Assembly (NCBI GenBank): GCA_022574775.1
Contig: JACZRI010000007.1
Coordinates: 1 to 41,818 of the forward strand
Direction of reading: 5' to 3'
Length of the DNA stretch: 41,818 nt
Source of the DNA: Patescibacteria group bacterium
GTDB taxonomy: Bacteria; Patescibacteriota; Minisyncoccia; Minisyncoccales; RBG-13-36-15
Part shown: positions 6,987-13,810 of the stretch, in pieces
Numbering within the stretch: the first letter of the stretch is position 1
How the letters are laid out: each line of letters starts with the position of its first letter
The notes under the pieces: generated by a model
The model's database searches: none
Seen by the model: the letters and a program-made list of their open reading frames with translations, nothing else
Told to the model about the DNA's origin: nothing
Program-made: the position numbers and the translations under genes

Positions 6987-7853
6987 AAAAGTTGCTTTGT
7001 TGATTCCTTTCGGAATAATTGGCAAGGATCCTACGTTTACTTCAATGGACCTTACTCCTGGTTCAGTTTTTATCTGTTCTTCTATAAATTCTTCCATTGT
7101 TTTTAAATTAGGGGCTACAATATCTACGATTAAGTTCTTGTTGGCGCCAGACACTCTAACTAAGCCATAAACTAAAGGAAGATTCTCAAGTCTTTTTATT
7201 AATTTTTTACAAGTTTCCTTATCAGAATCAATGCTAATATTGGCGCTGACCGAATAAAACTTTGCAATATTTAATAATCCTTTAATTTGAAAAATGTTCT
7301 TTTTAAACAACTTCTCTACTCTCTTTTTAACACCTACTGAACTTAGTTCGATTTCTTTGGCAATTTCCACAAAAGATTTTCTTCCATCTTGAGAAAGGAA
7401 CTGAATAATTTTTAAATCCAGAGCATCTAAATCCTGCAGGTTCCAAGGAGTATCAGGTAAGTATCCTGTTACCGAAAAATCAGCTAATCCCGTTCTATCA
7501 GAAAACACGGCAAATTTTACATCTTTAATATGCAGCCTGCTCTTCCTCAACCTCATTGCCTCTATTACTCTTTTGTATCCCTTACCAGTTACAATATCAT
7601 TATCTACAATAAGAATTTTTCTCCCCCGTAGCTTTTCCTCTTCTAAATCTTTCCCGTCGTCATCCATTGTGGCTAAGGTTATATTTTTCTTATTCCCGAG
7701 CCATTTCCAAAGTCCCTGTCCGTAGAAAATTCCGTCTGGCAGTAAATAAATGATACATCCTTTATCTTTGCCGAAATATTTTTTTATCTCTTGGCCGACT
7801 TCGTTAATAAATTCTTGAACTGGGCTGTATTTTAAAAGATTAGATTTTGACAT
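6984..7853 (-). CDS. Phosphoribosyltransferase-like domain fused to Lrp/AsnC-type regulator
   Basis: The 289-residue protein joins two modules. Residues about 1-130 look like a type I phosphoribosyltransferase fold: the PRPP-binding strand-loop is ILIVDNDIVTGKGYKRV, preceded by a MDDDGKD region. Residues about 140-195 form an Lrp/AsnC helix-turn-helix (LDALDLKIIQFLSQDGRKSF ... SVGVKKRVEKLFKKNIF), followed by an RAM-like effector domain up to the end (LPLVYGLVRVSGANKNLIVD). It starts 3 bp after the IMPase-like gene and shares its promoter. A PRPP- or nucleotide-sensing regulator is a reasonable inference. Catalysis by the PRT part is uncertain. Confidence 0.8.
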   Translation of the reverse strand: MSKSNLLKYSPVQEFINEVGQEIKKYFGKDKGCIIYLLPDGIFYGQGLWKWLGNKKNITLATMDDDGKDLEEEKLRGRKILIVDNDIVTGKGYKRVIEAMRLRKSRLHIKDVKFAVFSDRTGLADFSVTGYLPDTPWNLQDLDALDLKIIQFLSQDGRKSFVEIAKEIELSSVGVKKRVEKLFKKNIFQIKGLLNIAKFYSVSANISIDSDKETCKKLIKRLENLPLVYGLVRVSGANKNLIVDIVAPNLKTMEEFIEEQIKTEPGVRSIEVNVGSLPIIPKGINKATF

Positions 7854-7856
7854 ATT

Positions 7857-8741
7857 TTAGAAAGAGCACCTTTCGGCGTATTTTTTAACATAATACTTTA
7901 TTAATTCATCTCGAAGTTCAGAAGTAGTAGCGGCGATTAATAAATCTATTTTATCATGTTGTTTTCCCGGAAAAAATTCGTAATCTTTATAACTTCCATC
8001 GGAATTAACGCTAACCACGGAACATCCTGCTTTCTTGGCGATTGGAAAACCAGGGTCTATCTCTGAACGAGGCTCATCAAACATTACATAGGCATTCACT
8101 AATCCAGAAGCTAGATAGGAATAAATAAACGACCCCCCTTGCGGATAAAGCAAAGCCTTTGGATGCATGTCTTTAAGTAAATCTCTGAAAATATCTAAGA
8201 ATTTAGAAGAATATTGAGAACTCATCACATAACTTGCTAAAACAATGGGCTCTGATAATTTCTTTTCAGTTGCAGGAAAAATCTCTTTTTTCTGCCCAGT
8301 TTTCATATCAAACATATAATTTCCTTCTTTTCCAGAAAAATAGAATTTTTCATTCAAAATGTCGGCGGTACCACAACAAATAGGGTTTCTTTTTTTATCG
8401 TAAAAACTTAGAACGGTATACCAATTGTGCTCAAATCCTCTCAAGAAAAGCATTGAACCATCGAAAGGATCAATGGAACCGTAAATATCAAGGTAATCTC
8501 CGTTCTTAATATCTCTGCCTTCAGGCTCTGAAAATACGATTGCATTTATATTGTTCTTTTTAATCAGCTTTTCCAAAATTTCCTCCCCCACCCTATCAAT
8601 GCCAATTTCAACATCTTCAGGCCTGTTGATTACCTCCCCAACAATTTGTCTACCATCTCCTCTTTTTGCTTTCTCTCTAACTTCTTTTGTAGTTGCTGTT
8701 AAATAATCAATTAACAGGTTTTCAATCTTTTTATAATCCAT
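7857..8741 (-). CDS. Inositol-monophosphatase-family phosphatase (possible histidinol-phosphatase)
   Basis: The 294-residue protein has the metal-site motifs of the IMPase/FBPase/HisN superfamily in order: FSEPEG (about 92-97), IDPFDGS (DPIDGT-like, about 115), and SEIDPGFPIAKKAG near 235, the position of the WDxAA motif. The tryptophan there is replaced. The superfamily dephosphorylates inositol, fructose-bisphosphate, PAP or histidinol phosphate. Because hisC and hisB lie just upstream on the same strand, a HisN-type histidinol-phosphatase role is attractive but unproven. It has its own candidate promoter (8766-8793) in the gap after hisC. Confidence 0.8.
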   Translation of the reverse strand: MDYKKIENLLIDYLTATTKEVREKAKRGDGRQIVGEVINRPEDVEIGIDRVGEEILEKLIKKNNINAIVFSEPEGRDIKNGDYLDIYGSIDPFDGSMLFLRGFEHNWYTVLSFYDKKRNPICCGTADILNEKFYFSGKEGNYMFDMKTGQKKEIFPATEKKLSEPIVLASYVMSSQYSSKFLDIFRDLLKDMHPKALLYPQGGSFIYSYLASGLVNAYVMFDEPRSEIDPGFPIAKKAGCSVVSVNSDGSYKDYEFFPGKQHDKIDLLIAATTSELRDELIKYYVKKYAERCSF

Positions 8742-8765
8742 ATAACTATGTTTTTTGTCTTATTA

Positions 8766-8793
8766 ATTTTACTCTCTTGTAAAAAATAGTCAA
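8766..8793 (-). promoter_or_regulatory. Candidate promoter of the IMPase-like gene
   Basis: TTGACT (8788-8793) and TAAAAT (8766-8771) lie 16 bp apart on the minus strand, about 25 bp before the ATG at 8741. Confidence 0.55.
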
Positions 8794-8794
8794 T

Positions 8795-8846
8795 CCTTCG
8801 GCAGGCTCAAAGTTAATGCTGAGTTTATCGAAGCATTAACTCTTCG
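8795..8846. repeat. Palindromic TTCGGCAGGCTC / CTGAG..TCGAAG repeat
   Basis: AGTTAATGCT and AGCATTAACT (8811-8841) form a 10-bp stem around GAGTTTATCGA, preceded by CCTTCGGCAGGCTCAA. A related copy (CGCTGAGCTTGACGAAGCG) lies at about 1985-2005. Similar sequence occurs in frame in gatB. It lies after hisC and could act as its terminator. Confidence 0.6.
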
Positions 8847-8917
8847 ATTTTTCAACCCAAACCGCGGGTTTTGTATAGAAAGTTAATGCATTGTACGAAA
8901 TTTTCTAGCTGATAATT

Positions 8918-9979
8918 TTATGTAAAAATCTCCTTAAATATTTCAATAAATCGTTCAGTATCTTTTAACGTACCAATGCTAATCCTTATTGCTCCCTTGC
9001 CATCATGAGCGGATTTGAACCTTACTAAAACGCCTTTAGATTTTAAGCCGTCAATTATCTTTTGAGGGTTTTGTATCCTCAAGAGTAAAAAATTAGCTGC
9101 GCTTGGATAAAAGAAAATATTCTTTTCTGTTAAAAACTCTTCTAATTTTGGCTTGGATTTTTCCATCACCTCTTTAGTATAATCTTTCATATATTTTAAA
9201 TTCTCCAAAGCCGCCAGAACAGCAGTCTTGGCAAACATATTCACATCATAAGGACCTCTGATCTTTAATAATTCTTGCACATTAGCCTCTTGGGTAATAA
9301 CATAACCTGCCCGCGTTGAAACCAAACCGAAAGCTTTGGAAAAAGTTCTTACAATAAAAAGATTGTCAAAATCTGAAACAATATCTTTAGCTGTAATTCC
9401 TGAAAATTCAAAATACGCTTCATCATGTAAAACCGCTATTTTTTTCTCTTTAGCCTGCTTTAAAATTTTTTCAACATCATCAATTAGTATTGAACTCCCG
9501 AGAGGATTATTAGGGTTGCAAAGAATAATCAGCTTCACCCCATTAGAAAGCAATTCAAGGGTTTCTTCTAAAGGGAAAGATCCATCCTGTCTGTAAGCAG
9601 GCTCTAAAACTTCAGCTCCCTGCACTTTTACCGATTGATAATGCATGGCAAAACCCGGGAACGGTATAATAACTTTATCTCCTTCATCAAAACAAGCTCT
9701 GCATATAATATCAATTCCTTGATCCCCTCCATTGGTAGCCATCACTTGAGAGCTTAAAACTCCAGCATATTTTGCAATCTTTACTTCTAAATCTCCATAC
9801 TCTGGATAGACTTGCAGTTTTCCAGAGTCAATAAATTTTTTTAATGCCTCCTTCACTTTCTGGCTGGGGCCTATCGTCCTCTCGTTAAAATCCAATAATA
9901 AATAATCTCTTGATGCTCTTCCTTCTAAAGGAGGCTCATAAGGATTCATTTTTTTAATATTTTCTCGAAAGTTTGCCAT
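8918..9979 (-). CDS. hisC: Histidinol-phosphate aminotransferase-like PLP enzyme
   Basis: The 353-residue fold-type I aminotransferase has the HisC/Cobd hallmarks: LLLDFNERTIGPS, ATNGGDQGID, LCNPNNPLGS (153-162), DEAYFEFSG (186-194) and RTFSKAFGL with the PLP lysine at Lys215. The C-terminal arginine region VRFKSAHDGKGAIRISIG is also in place. HisC transfers an amino group from glutamate to imidazole-acetol phosphate. It follows hisB by 3 bp, which supports the histidine assignment over other substrates. No other his genes except a possible phosphatase are in the window. Confidence 0.88.
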   Translation of the reverse strand: MANFRENIKKMNPYEPPLEGRASRDYLLLDFNERTIGPSQKVKEALKKFIDSGKLQVYPEYGDLEVKIAKYAGVLSSQVMATNGGDQGIDIICRACFDEGDKVIIPFPGFAMHYQSVKVQGAEVLEPAYRQDGSFPLEETLELLSNGVKLIILCNPNNPLGSSILIDDVEKILKQAKEKKIAVLHDEAYFEFSGITAKDIVSDFDNLFIVRTFSKAFGLVSTRAGYVITQEANVQELLKIRGPYDVNMFAKTAVLAALENLKYMKDYTKEVMEKSKPKLEEFLTEKNIFFYPSAANFLLLRIQNPQKIIDGLKSKGVLVRFKSAHDGKGAIRISIGTLKDTERFIEIFKEIFT

Positions 9980-9982
9980 TTT

Positions 9983-10573
9983 TTAGATGATTCCTTTTGT
10001 TGTGGGAAGGTCTTGTAAGATTCTTTTGTCTTTGGAACAGGCCATTTTCATTGCCTTGCCGAAAGCTTTAAACATTGCTTCTGATTTGTGGTGATCATTT
10101 TCTCCGTAAAGAAGCCTGATATGGATTGTCGCCTCCAAAGCTCTTGCGAAACCCCAGAAAAATTCTTTTATAACATCCGATTCCAAATCTCCAATTTTCT
10201 CTTTGGAAAATTTTGCGTCAAAATTCACCAATGCCCTGCCTGAAATATCAACTGCCACGATAGCTAAAGCTTCATCCATGGGAAAGGCGAAAAAACCTGA
10301 TCGATTGATCCCTTTTTTATTTCCTAAAGCTTTTCCAAAAGCCTCCCCTAGTGAAATTCCGATATCCTCAACCGTATGATGCTGATCAATCTCAAGATCC
10401 CCCTTTGCTTTAATTTTTAAATCAAAAAGTCCATGCTTTGAAAAACTGGATAAAAGGTGATTGAAAAAAGGAATGGAAATTGAAATTTGATTCTTTCCTT
10501 TCCCATCCACATTCAAATCTACTTTAATATTTGTTTCTTTTGTTTTTCTATGATGAGAGATTTTTCTTTTCAT
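9983..10573 (-). CDS. hisB: Imidazoleglycerol-phosphate dehydratase
   Basis: The 196-residue protein is a full-length monofunctional IGPD, a Mn enzyme that forms imidazole-acetol phosphate in histidine synthesis. The two metal motifs are IDQHHTVEDIGISLGEAFGKAL (HHxxED) and LLYGENDHHKSEAMFKAFGKAM (the second HHxxE). FPMDEALAIVAVDISGR also matches the family. It starts the hisB-hisC pair. A TATACT lies only a few bases before the ATG, so a leaderless transcript is possible, but no good -35 is visible. Confidence 0.93.
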   Translation of the reverse strand: MKRKISHHRKTKETNIKVDLNVDGKGKNQISISIPFFNHLLSSFSKHGLFDLKIKAKGDLEIDQHHTVEDIGISLGEAFGKALGNKKGINRSGFFAFPMDEALAIVAVDISGRALVNFDAKFSKEKIGDLESDVIKEFFWGFARALEATIHIRLLYGENDHHKSEAMFKAFGKAMKMACSKDKRILQDLPTTKGII

Positions 10574-10601
10574 ATTTTGAGTATAACGCTTTTTGCGAAA
10601 G

Positions 10602-10632
10602 AAAAAAAGCGTCCTTAGTGGGATTGGACGCT
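10602..10632 (-). terminator. Intrinsic terminator after the 96-residue gene
   Basis: AGCGTCC and GGACGCT (10608-10632) form a 7-bp stem followed on the minus strand by seven U residues. It isolates the small gene from hisB. Confidence 0.8.
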
Positions 10633-10652
10633 GTTAATTTGAGATCTTTGCC

Positions 10653-10943
10653 TTAATCTCCTTCCAGCAGAACTCTTATTCTGAGTTCTGTAGCTTCTGG
10701 CCAAATCTCTTGAGGTACTTCGAGCCAATGGATCGTATGACGTTCACAACTACATACTTCAAAATGTGAAGCTTCGGCTATTTCGCTATTATAGGCTTCT
10801 TTACTATATTCCTCAGGAAAACAAGATGGAAATTCTCCTCGCTGACTCTCACTTAAGATTACCTCTTCTCCGAAATCTCCATTTCTAAGTATTTCGATTC
10901 GCCTATAGTCATAAACAATGTTCCCTAGTTGTACTGGAGCCAT
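10653..10943 (-). CDS. Small acidic protein of unknown function
   Basis: I do not recognise this 96-residue protein. It is acidic, has three cysteines (SCFPEE, EVCSCERHT) and no membrane segment. The reading frame is supported by its context: promoter TTGACA-16-TAGAAT (10993-11020), a strong GGAGG six bases before the ATG, and an intrinsic terminator directly downstream, so it is a self-contained transcription unit. The strong SD sets it apart from the SD-poor core genes around it and links it in style to the small genes at 13540-15114 and 34326-34801. Confidence 0.7.
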   Translation of the reverse strand: MAPVQLGNIVYDYRRIEILRNGDFGEEVILSESQRGEFPSCFPEEYSKEAYNSEIAEASHFEVCSCERHTIHWLEVPQEIWPEATELRIRVLLEGD

Positions 10944-10992
10944 CGAACACCTCCTTGTTCATTCCATTTTATTTGTTCAAGGTTCTATTATT

Positions 10993-11020
10993 ATTCTACA
11001 AAACCTCTGTTATTTGTCAA
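10993..11020 (-). promoter_or_regulatory. Promoter of the 96-residue gene
   Basis: TTGACA (11015-11020) and TAGAAT (10993-10998) are 16 bp apart. The -35 box overlaps the end of def. Confidence 0.65.
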
Positions 11021-11499
11021 GTACTCAATCCCTTTAGCTGTTTCCTAATCTTAAATCTCTCAAAAAAGCTTATTCTGTCAATGATCAACCTTCCTTCAAT
11101 ATGGTCTATTTCATGCTGAAAAATTTGCGCTTGGAGGTTTTTGGCCTCAATCTGTAAAACTTTACCATCAACATCTAAGGCATCAACTAAAATTTCTTTA
11201 GATCTCTTGATAGACAGTGGAATCCCGGGCAGACTTAAACATCCTTCTTCTAAAACTTTTGCTTCACTGCTCTTTTTTAAAATCTTAGGGTTTATAAAAG
11301 CCTCCGGTCCTTTTTCAGTCAAAACAACAATTATTTTCTTTCCTATCCCAACTTGATTAGCAGCTAGACCAACTCCTTCAGCCTCAATTATTTTCTTTTT
11401 CATATTTTCAATAAGTTTTAAAACATCATCATCAATCTCTTTAACTTCTCGGCACTCTTTTCTCAAAATTGGCTCTGGATATTTTTTAATCTCAAGCAT
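11017..11499 (-). CDS. def: Peptide deformylase
   Basis: The 160-residue metallo-hydrolase removes the N-formyl group from new proteins. All three motifs are present: GVGLAANQVG (motif I), EEGCLSLPG with the metal-binding Cys (motif II) and QHEIDHIEGRL (HExDH, motif III). I start at MLEIKKYPEPILRKEC (ATG 11499), since the longer frame would read back into the tRNA-Trp gene. It follows tRNA-Trp by 32 bp and probably shares the tRNA-rpmG transcript. No SD is visible. Confidence 0.95.
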   Translation of the reverse strand: MLEIKKYPEPILRKECREVKEIDDDVLKLIENMKKKIIEAEGVGLAANQVGIGKKIIVVLTEKGPEAFINPKILKKSSEAKVLEEGCLSLPGIPLSIKRSKEILVDALDVDGKVLQIEAKNLQAQIFQHEIDHIEGRLIIDRISFFERFKIRKQLKGLST

Positions 11500-11531
11500 A
11501 AAAAAATAAAAATAGCTTGTCTTCCGAAATA

Positions 11532-11605
11532 TGGCAGGGGTGGAGAGAATCGAACTCCCACCGATGGTTTTGGAGACCATCATTCTACCATTAAACTACA
11601 CCCCC
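11532..11605 (-). tRNA. tRNA-Trp (CCA anticodon)
   Basis: The 74-nt cloverleaf reads 5' GGGGGTG ... CACCCCT 3' in the acceptor stem, GATGGT-CTCCAAA-ACCATC in the anticodon arm and GGGAG-TTCGATT-CTCTC in the T arm. The discriminator is G and the 3' CCA is encoded. Confidence 0.95.
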
Positions 11606-11614
11606 AAGATATAA

Positions 11615-11658
11615 GGACGGTTTTGGATACTGCTATTTTACCGTTAAACTAAACCCCC
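11615..11658 (-). pseudogene. 5' half of a second, broken tRNA-Trp
   Basis: GGGGGTTTAGTTTAACGGTA and, later, ATCCAAAACCGTCC match the first 44 nt of the adjacent intact tRNA-Trp with scattered substitutions. There is no T arm or 3' acceptor strand. It ends 9 bp before the intact gene and begins 4 bp after the rpmG stop. Confidence 0.75.
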
Positions 11659-11662
11659 ATAT

Positions 11663-11824
11663 TTATTTCTTCCCCTCCTTATGTAAGGTATGTTTACGGC
11701 ACCAGCGACAGAATTTTTTCAATTCTAACTTCTTCTCACCTAACAATTGTTTTGACTTGTGAGTATAATAATTGATTTTTTTGCATTCCTGGCACTGAAG
11801 TTTGACAAAAGGTTTTTTAGCCAT
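11663..11824 (-). CDS. rpmG: 50S ribosomal protein L33
   Basis: The 53-residue protein is of normal L33 length and has both zinc-binding CxxC pairs (QCQECKK near residue 10 and FCRWCRKHT near 40), so it is the zinc-containing C+ form. The start ATG at 11824 uses the last A of the CCA end encoded by tRNA-Thr, so there is no room for an SD, and tRNA maturation and rpmG translation cannot use the same RNA molecule. The order tRNA-Tyr, tRNA-Thr, rpmG, tRNA-Trp recalls the tuf-secE-nusG neighbourhood of many bacteria. Confidence 0.94.
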   Translation of the reverse strand: MAKKPFVKLQCQECKKINYYTHKSKQLLGEKKLELKKFCRWCRKHTLHKEGKK

Positions 11825-11898
11825 GGAGCCGAGGATGGGAATCGAACCCATGCTCTCTTTCTTACCAAGAAAGTGTTTTACCACTAAACTACCCCGGC
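11824..11898 (-). tRNA. tRNA-Thr (GGT anticodon)
   Basis: The acceptor stem is GCCGGGG/CCTCGGC, the anticodon arm CTTTC-TTGGTAA-GAAAG and the T arm ATGGG-TTCGATT-CCCAT, followed by U and an encoded CCA. Its final A is the first base of the rpmG start codon. It lies 6 bp after tRNA-Tyr. Confidence 0.95.
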
Positions 11899-11904
11899 AA
11901 ATAG

Positions 11905-11989
11905 TGGGTGCGGTCGGAGTCGAACCGACGGGGCCCTTATGGACAACTGTTTTACAGACAGATCCCACCCCCTATGGGACTACGCACCC
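11905..11989 (-). tRNA. tRNA-Tyr (GTA anticodon)
   Basis: The 85-nt type II tRNA has acceptor stem GGGTGCG/CGCACCC, anticodon loop CTGTAAA, a long variable arm and T arm GTCGG-TTCGACT-CCGAC. The discriminator A is followed by CTA, so CCA is not encoded here, unlike in the Thr and Trp genes. Confidence 0.93.
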
Positions 11990-12003
11990 CCATTTTCCTT
12001 CCT

Positions 12004-12032
12004 ATTTTATCATAAATGAATTATTTTTTCCA
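12004..12032 (-). promoter_or_regulatory. Candidate promoter of the tRNA-Tyr/tRNA-Thr/rpmG/tRNA-Trp/def unit
   Basis: TGGAAA (12027-12032) and TAAAAT (12004-12009) are 17 bp apart, with an upstream TG that makes an extended -10. It lies 15 bp before tRNA-Tyr. Confidence 0.45.
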
Positions 12033-12055
12033 CCTTTGCTAAATACTACATAGTT

Positions 12056-12778
12056 TTAACTGCGGCTGGCAATAATTTTCTTGTGTTTCCTTCTCCATTC
12101 TTCAATCTTTTTATGATCCCCTGATAATAAAACTTTTGGCACTCTCCACTTTACCCTTTTTTTAGGACTAAAAATCTCTGGTCTTGTGTACTGCTGGAAC
12201 TCAATAAATCCCTTTTCTTTTGAAATCCTTTCTTTCAACAAACTTGGCTTTCCTAAAACTCCAGGAATTAATCTTGCCACCGCCTCCACAATAATCATAG
12301 CTGGCAACTCACCTCCCATTAATACATAGTCACCAATTGATAATTCAACATCGGCAATATGCTTTGCTACCCTTTCATCAACCCCTTCATACCTTCCGCA
12401 TATGAAAATAAGCTGATCCAGCTGCGAGAACTGATAAGCCATTCTCTGGTTAAATTTCTTCCCTCTTGGAGTGAAAAGGATCACTTTCGTTTTTTTGCCT
12501 GCTCCGTACCGAGCTTGCCCTTGTATTTTGTTTTTGGATTTTTGTCTTTCTTTTTTTAAAAACTGAACCGTCTTATAAATAGGTTCAACTTTTAACACCA
12601 TCCCAATTCCTCCACCATAGGGTTTATCATCAACTGTTTTATGAGAATCTTCAGTCCAATCTCTCAAATTATGAATATTAATCTTAATTAAACCATTTTT
12701 CAAAGCTCTTTTAATGATTGATTCTTTGAAATAAGAATAAAAAATATCAGGAAAAATTGTAATGATGTTGAATGTCAT
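12056..12778 (-). CDS. trmD: tRNA (guanine-N1)-methyltransferase TrmD
   Basis: The 240-residue SPOUT enzyme makes m1G37, which prevents frameshifting. The trefoil-knot core is clear: [15 protein letters not shown], then [45 protein letters not shown] and the C-terminal [10 protein letters not shown] also match. I start at [13 protein letters not shown] (ATG 12778). The linker after [10 protein letters not shown] is longer than usual ([18 protein letters not shown]) and its DNA contains the small palindrome GCTCCGTACCGAGC. It follows khpA, but rimM, usual between them, is absent. Confidence 0.95.
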   Translation of the reverse strand: MTFNIITIFPDIFYSYFKESIIKRALKNGLIKINIHNLRDWTEDSHKTVDDKPYGGGIGMVLKVEPIYKTVQFLKKERQKSKNKIQGQARYGAGKKTKVILFTPRGKKFNQRMAYQFSQLDQLIFICGRYEGVDERVAKHIADVELSIGDYVLMGGELPAMIIVEAVARLIPGVLGKPSLLKERISKEKGFIEFQQYTRPEIFSPKKRVKWRVPKVLLSGDHKKIEEWRRKHKKIIASRS

Positions 12779-12855
12779 AGAAACAAACGAAAACCGCACT
12801 ACCAATTTAATGATAGCACGGCTCTCCTTTTTCTGTAAAACTTTAAAGTTGAATT

Positions 12856-13182
12856 TTACAGTTTTAGTTCTTCCAGCTCTTCCCCTCCGGTAGAAGCTGT
12901 TTTATTTTCTCGAGTAGGTCTGGTTGATCCATCTGGTTCCTCAATCTTTAAGTTGACCCGGGCATTGTTTTTCAAACCAACAATCCTGACTAAGGATCTA
13001 ATTGCTTTTGCGGTAGAACCTTCTCTACCAATAATCTGACCCATGTCTTCAGGGTTTACTTTCAAAGAAAGCAAAACTCCCATTTCGTCAACTTTTCTGT
13101 CAACCTTGACGTCTTCTGGATTATCAACCAAGCCTTTAATAAGAAACTCAAGGAATTCCTGATCAGAATTTGTTTTTGCCAT
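12856..13182 (-). CDS. khpA: KH-domain RNA-binding protein KhpA
   Basis: The 108-residue protein has a single KH domain (about residues 10-85) with the GxxG loop in [20 protein letters not shown]. KhpA (YlqC) binds RNA and influences division and cell wall in Gram-positives. The C-terminal 20 residues ([20 protein letters not shown]) are a low-complexity tail. The usual order rpsP-khpA-rimM-trmD is kept except for a 2.4-kb insertion of small genes upstream and loss of rimM. It has its own promoter (13328-13355) and a structured leader (13227-13319). Confidence 0.9.
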   Translation of the reverse strand: MAKTNSDQEFLEFLIKGLVDNPEDVKVDRKVDEMGVLLSLKVNPEDMGQIIGREGSTAKAIRSLVRIVGLKNNARVNLKIEEPDGSTRPTRENKTASTGGEELEELKL

Positions 13183-13226
13183 AATTCTTACTTGATTTAC
13201 CGATTTAACTTGATTTAATCATTTCT

Positions 13227-13319
13227 AGTAGCTGCGACCTTTCAAGCGATTCTCTCATCCAACAATACGTGAGAATCCGACTCTCTCGACGAATACGCCG
13301 ATAAAGCGTGAAAGCTACT
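13227..13319 (-). promoter_or_regulatory. Structured 5' leader of khpA-trmD
   Basis: Just after the khpA promoter the minus-strand RNA folds into a closed domain: outer stem AGTAGCT/AGCTACT, continued by TTCA/TGAA, enclosing hairpin ACGC/GCGT and hairpin GATTCTC/GAGAATC. I do not recognise a known riboswitch or r-protein leader. It could bind a ligand, a ribosomal protein or KhpA itself. Confidence 0.5.
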
Positions 13320-13327
13320 ATTCTATT

Positions 13328-13355
13328 ATTTTATTAATTTCTCTGTATTTGTCAA
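13328..13355 (-). promoter_or_regulatory. Promoter of khpA-trmD
   Basis: TTGACA (13350-13355) and TAAAAT (13328-13333) are 16 bp apart. It restores expression of khpA-trmD downstream of the inserted small-gene array. Confidence 0.65.
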
Positions 13356-13362
13356 CCCCTTT

Positions 13363-13465
13363 AAGACCAGAGGCGCTCCCGCAATAGGATAGGAGAGAGA
13401 TTCTCGTCCCGAGATCGCCATATGGCGAACTCGGGATTACCTATTACGAAAGCACCTCTGACCTC
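13363..13465 (-). ncRNA. Candidate structured RNA or palindromic element between the array and khpA
   Basis: Arms at 13363-13388 and 13440-13465 pair over 26 bp on the minus strand. The seven deviations from perfect complementarity are all G-U wobbles there and would be C-A mismatches on the plus strand. The interior holds a second stem CCCGAG..CGCC / GGCG..CTCGGG (13408-13435). No U run follows, so it is not a simple terminator. It lies between the 13483-13518 palindrome and the khpA promoter. Confidence 0.55.
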
Positions 13466-13482
13466 ACTAAAAATATTGTTAT

Positions 13483-13518
13483 GGAGAGGAAGACATCAGA
13501 CCTGATGTCTTCCTCTCC
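13483..13518. repeat. Perfect 17-bp palindrome closing the small-gene array
   Basis: GGAGAGGAAGACATCAG is followed, after two bases, by its exact reverse complement. It begins 22 bp after the stop of the 81-residue gene. There is no clear U run on either side, so termination is possible but not certain. Confidence 0.7.
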
Positions 13519-13539
13519 TTGCTTGGCGGAACAGAGATG

Positions 13540-13785
13540 TTATTTGAGACCGCTGAATCGCCGTCCAACAAGCTGTTCAGCCTCTGCTTCAGAGTGACCG
13601 ACAGCCATCGCGAGGTTCTTTAAACATTTCTTTTCATGCTCGCGAAGCTCTGGACCAGATAGACTGCTGATGTCCACTCCATCAAGATCCACAGCCTGCT
13701 TAACGATCTCACCAGCCTCTTCTGCCGACTGACCACTTTCTACGGCTAAATCAAGAAGCAAGTGAGCTAAAACTTTTCTGTTCAT
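13540..13785 (-). CDS. Small helical protein of unknown function (array gene 5)
   Basis: I do not recognise this 81-residue protein. It is predicted to be helical and acidic (LAHLLLDLAVESGQSAEEAG ... AVGHSEAEAEQLVGRRF), resembling a small UBA- or sensor-like helix bundle, without membrane segments. I use the ATG at 13785 because GGAGG stands seven bases upstream. The frame stays open to 13968, but that extension reads through a hairpin repeat (13811-13855), and the SD there is locked in a 12-bp inverted repeat GGAGGAGGCTCA/TGAGCCTCCTCC. It is the last gene of the array inserted between rpsP and khpA. Confidence 0.6.
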   Translation of the reverse strand: MNRKVLAHLLLDLAVESGQSAEEAGEIVKQAVDLDGVDISSLSGPELREHEKKCLKNLAMAVGHSEAEAEQLVGRRFSGLK

Positions 13786-13810
13786 GTGTGCACCTCCTTT
13801 CATCAATACT

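Noticed and set aside
2036-9979. Alternative genetic code (UGA as Trp or Gly)
   Set aside because: TGA is used as stop in the DJ-1 gene, pcm and miaA, and conserved tryptophans are TGG.
12359-12559. Frame antisense to trmD and other antisense frames over the tRNAs
   Set aside because: Overlap conserved genes or tRNAs fully and lack SD or composition support.
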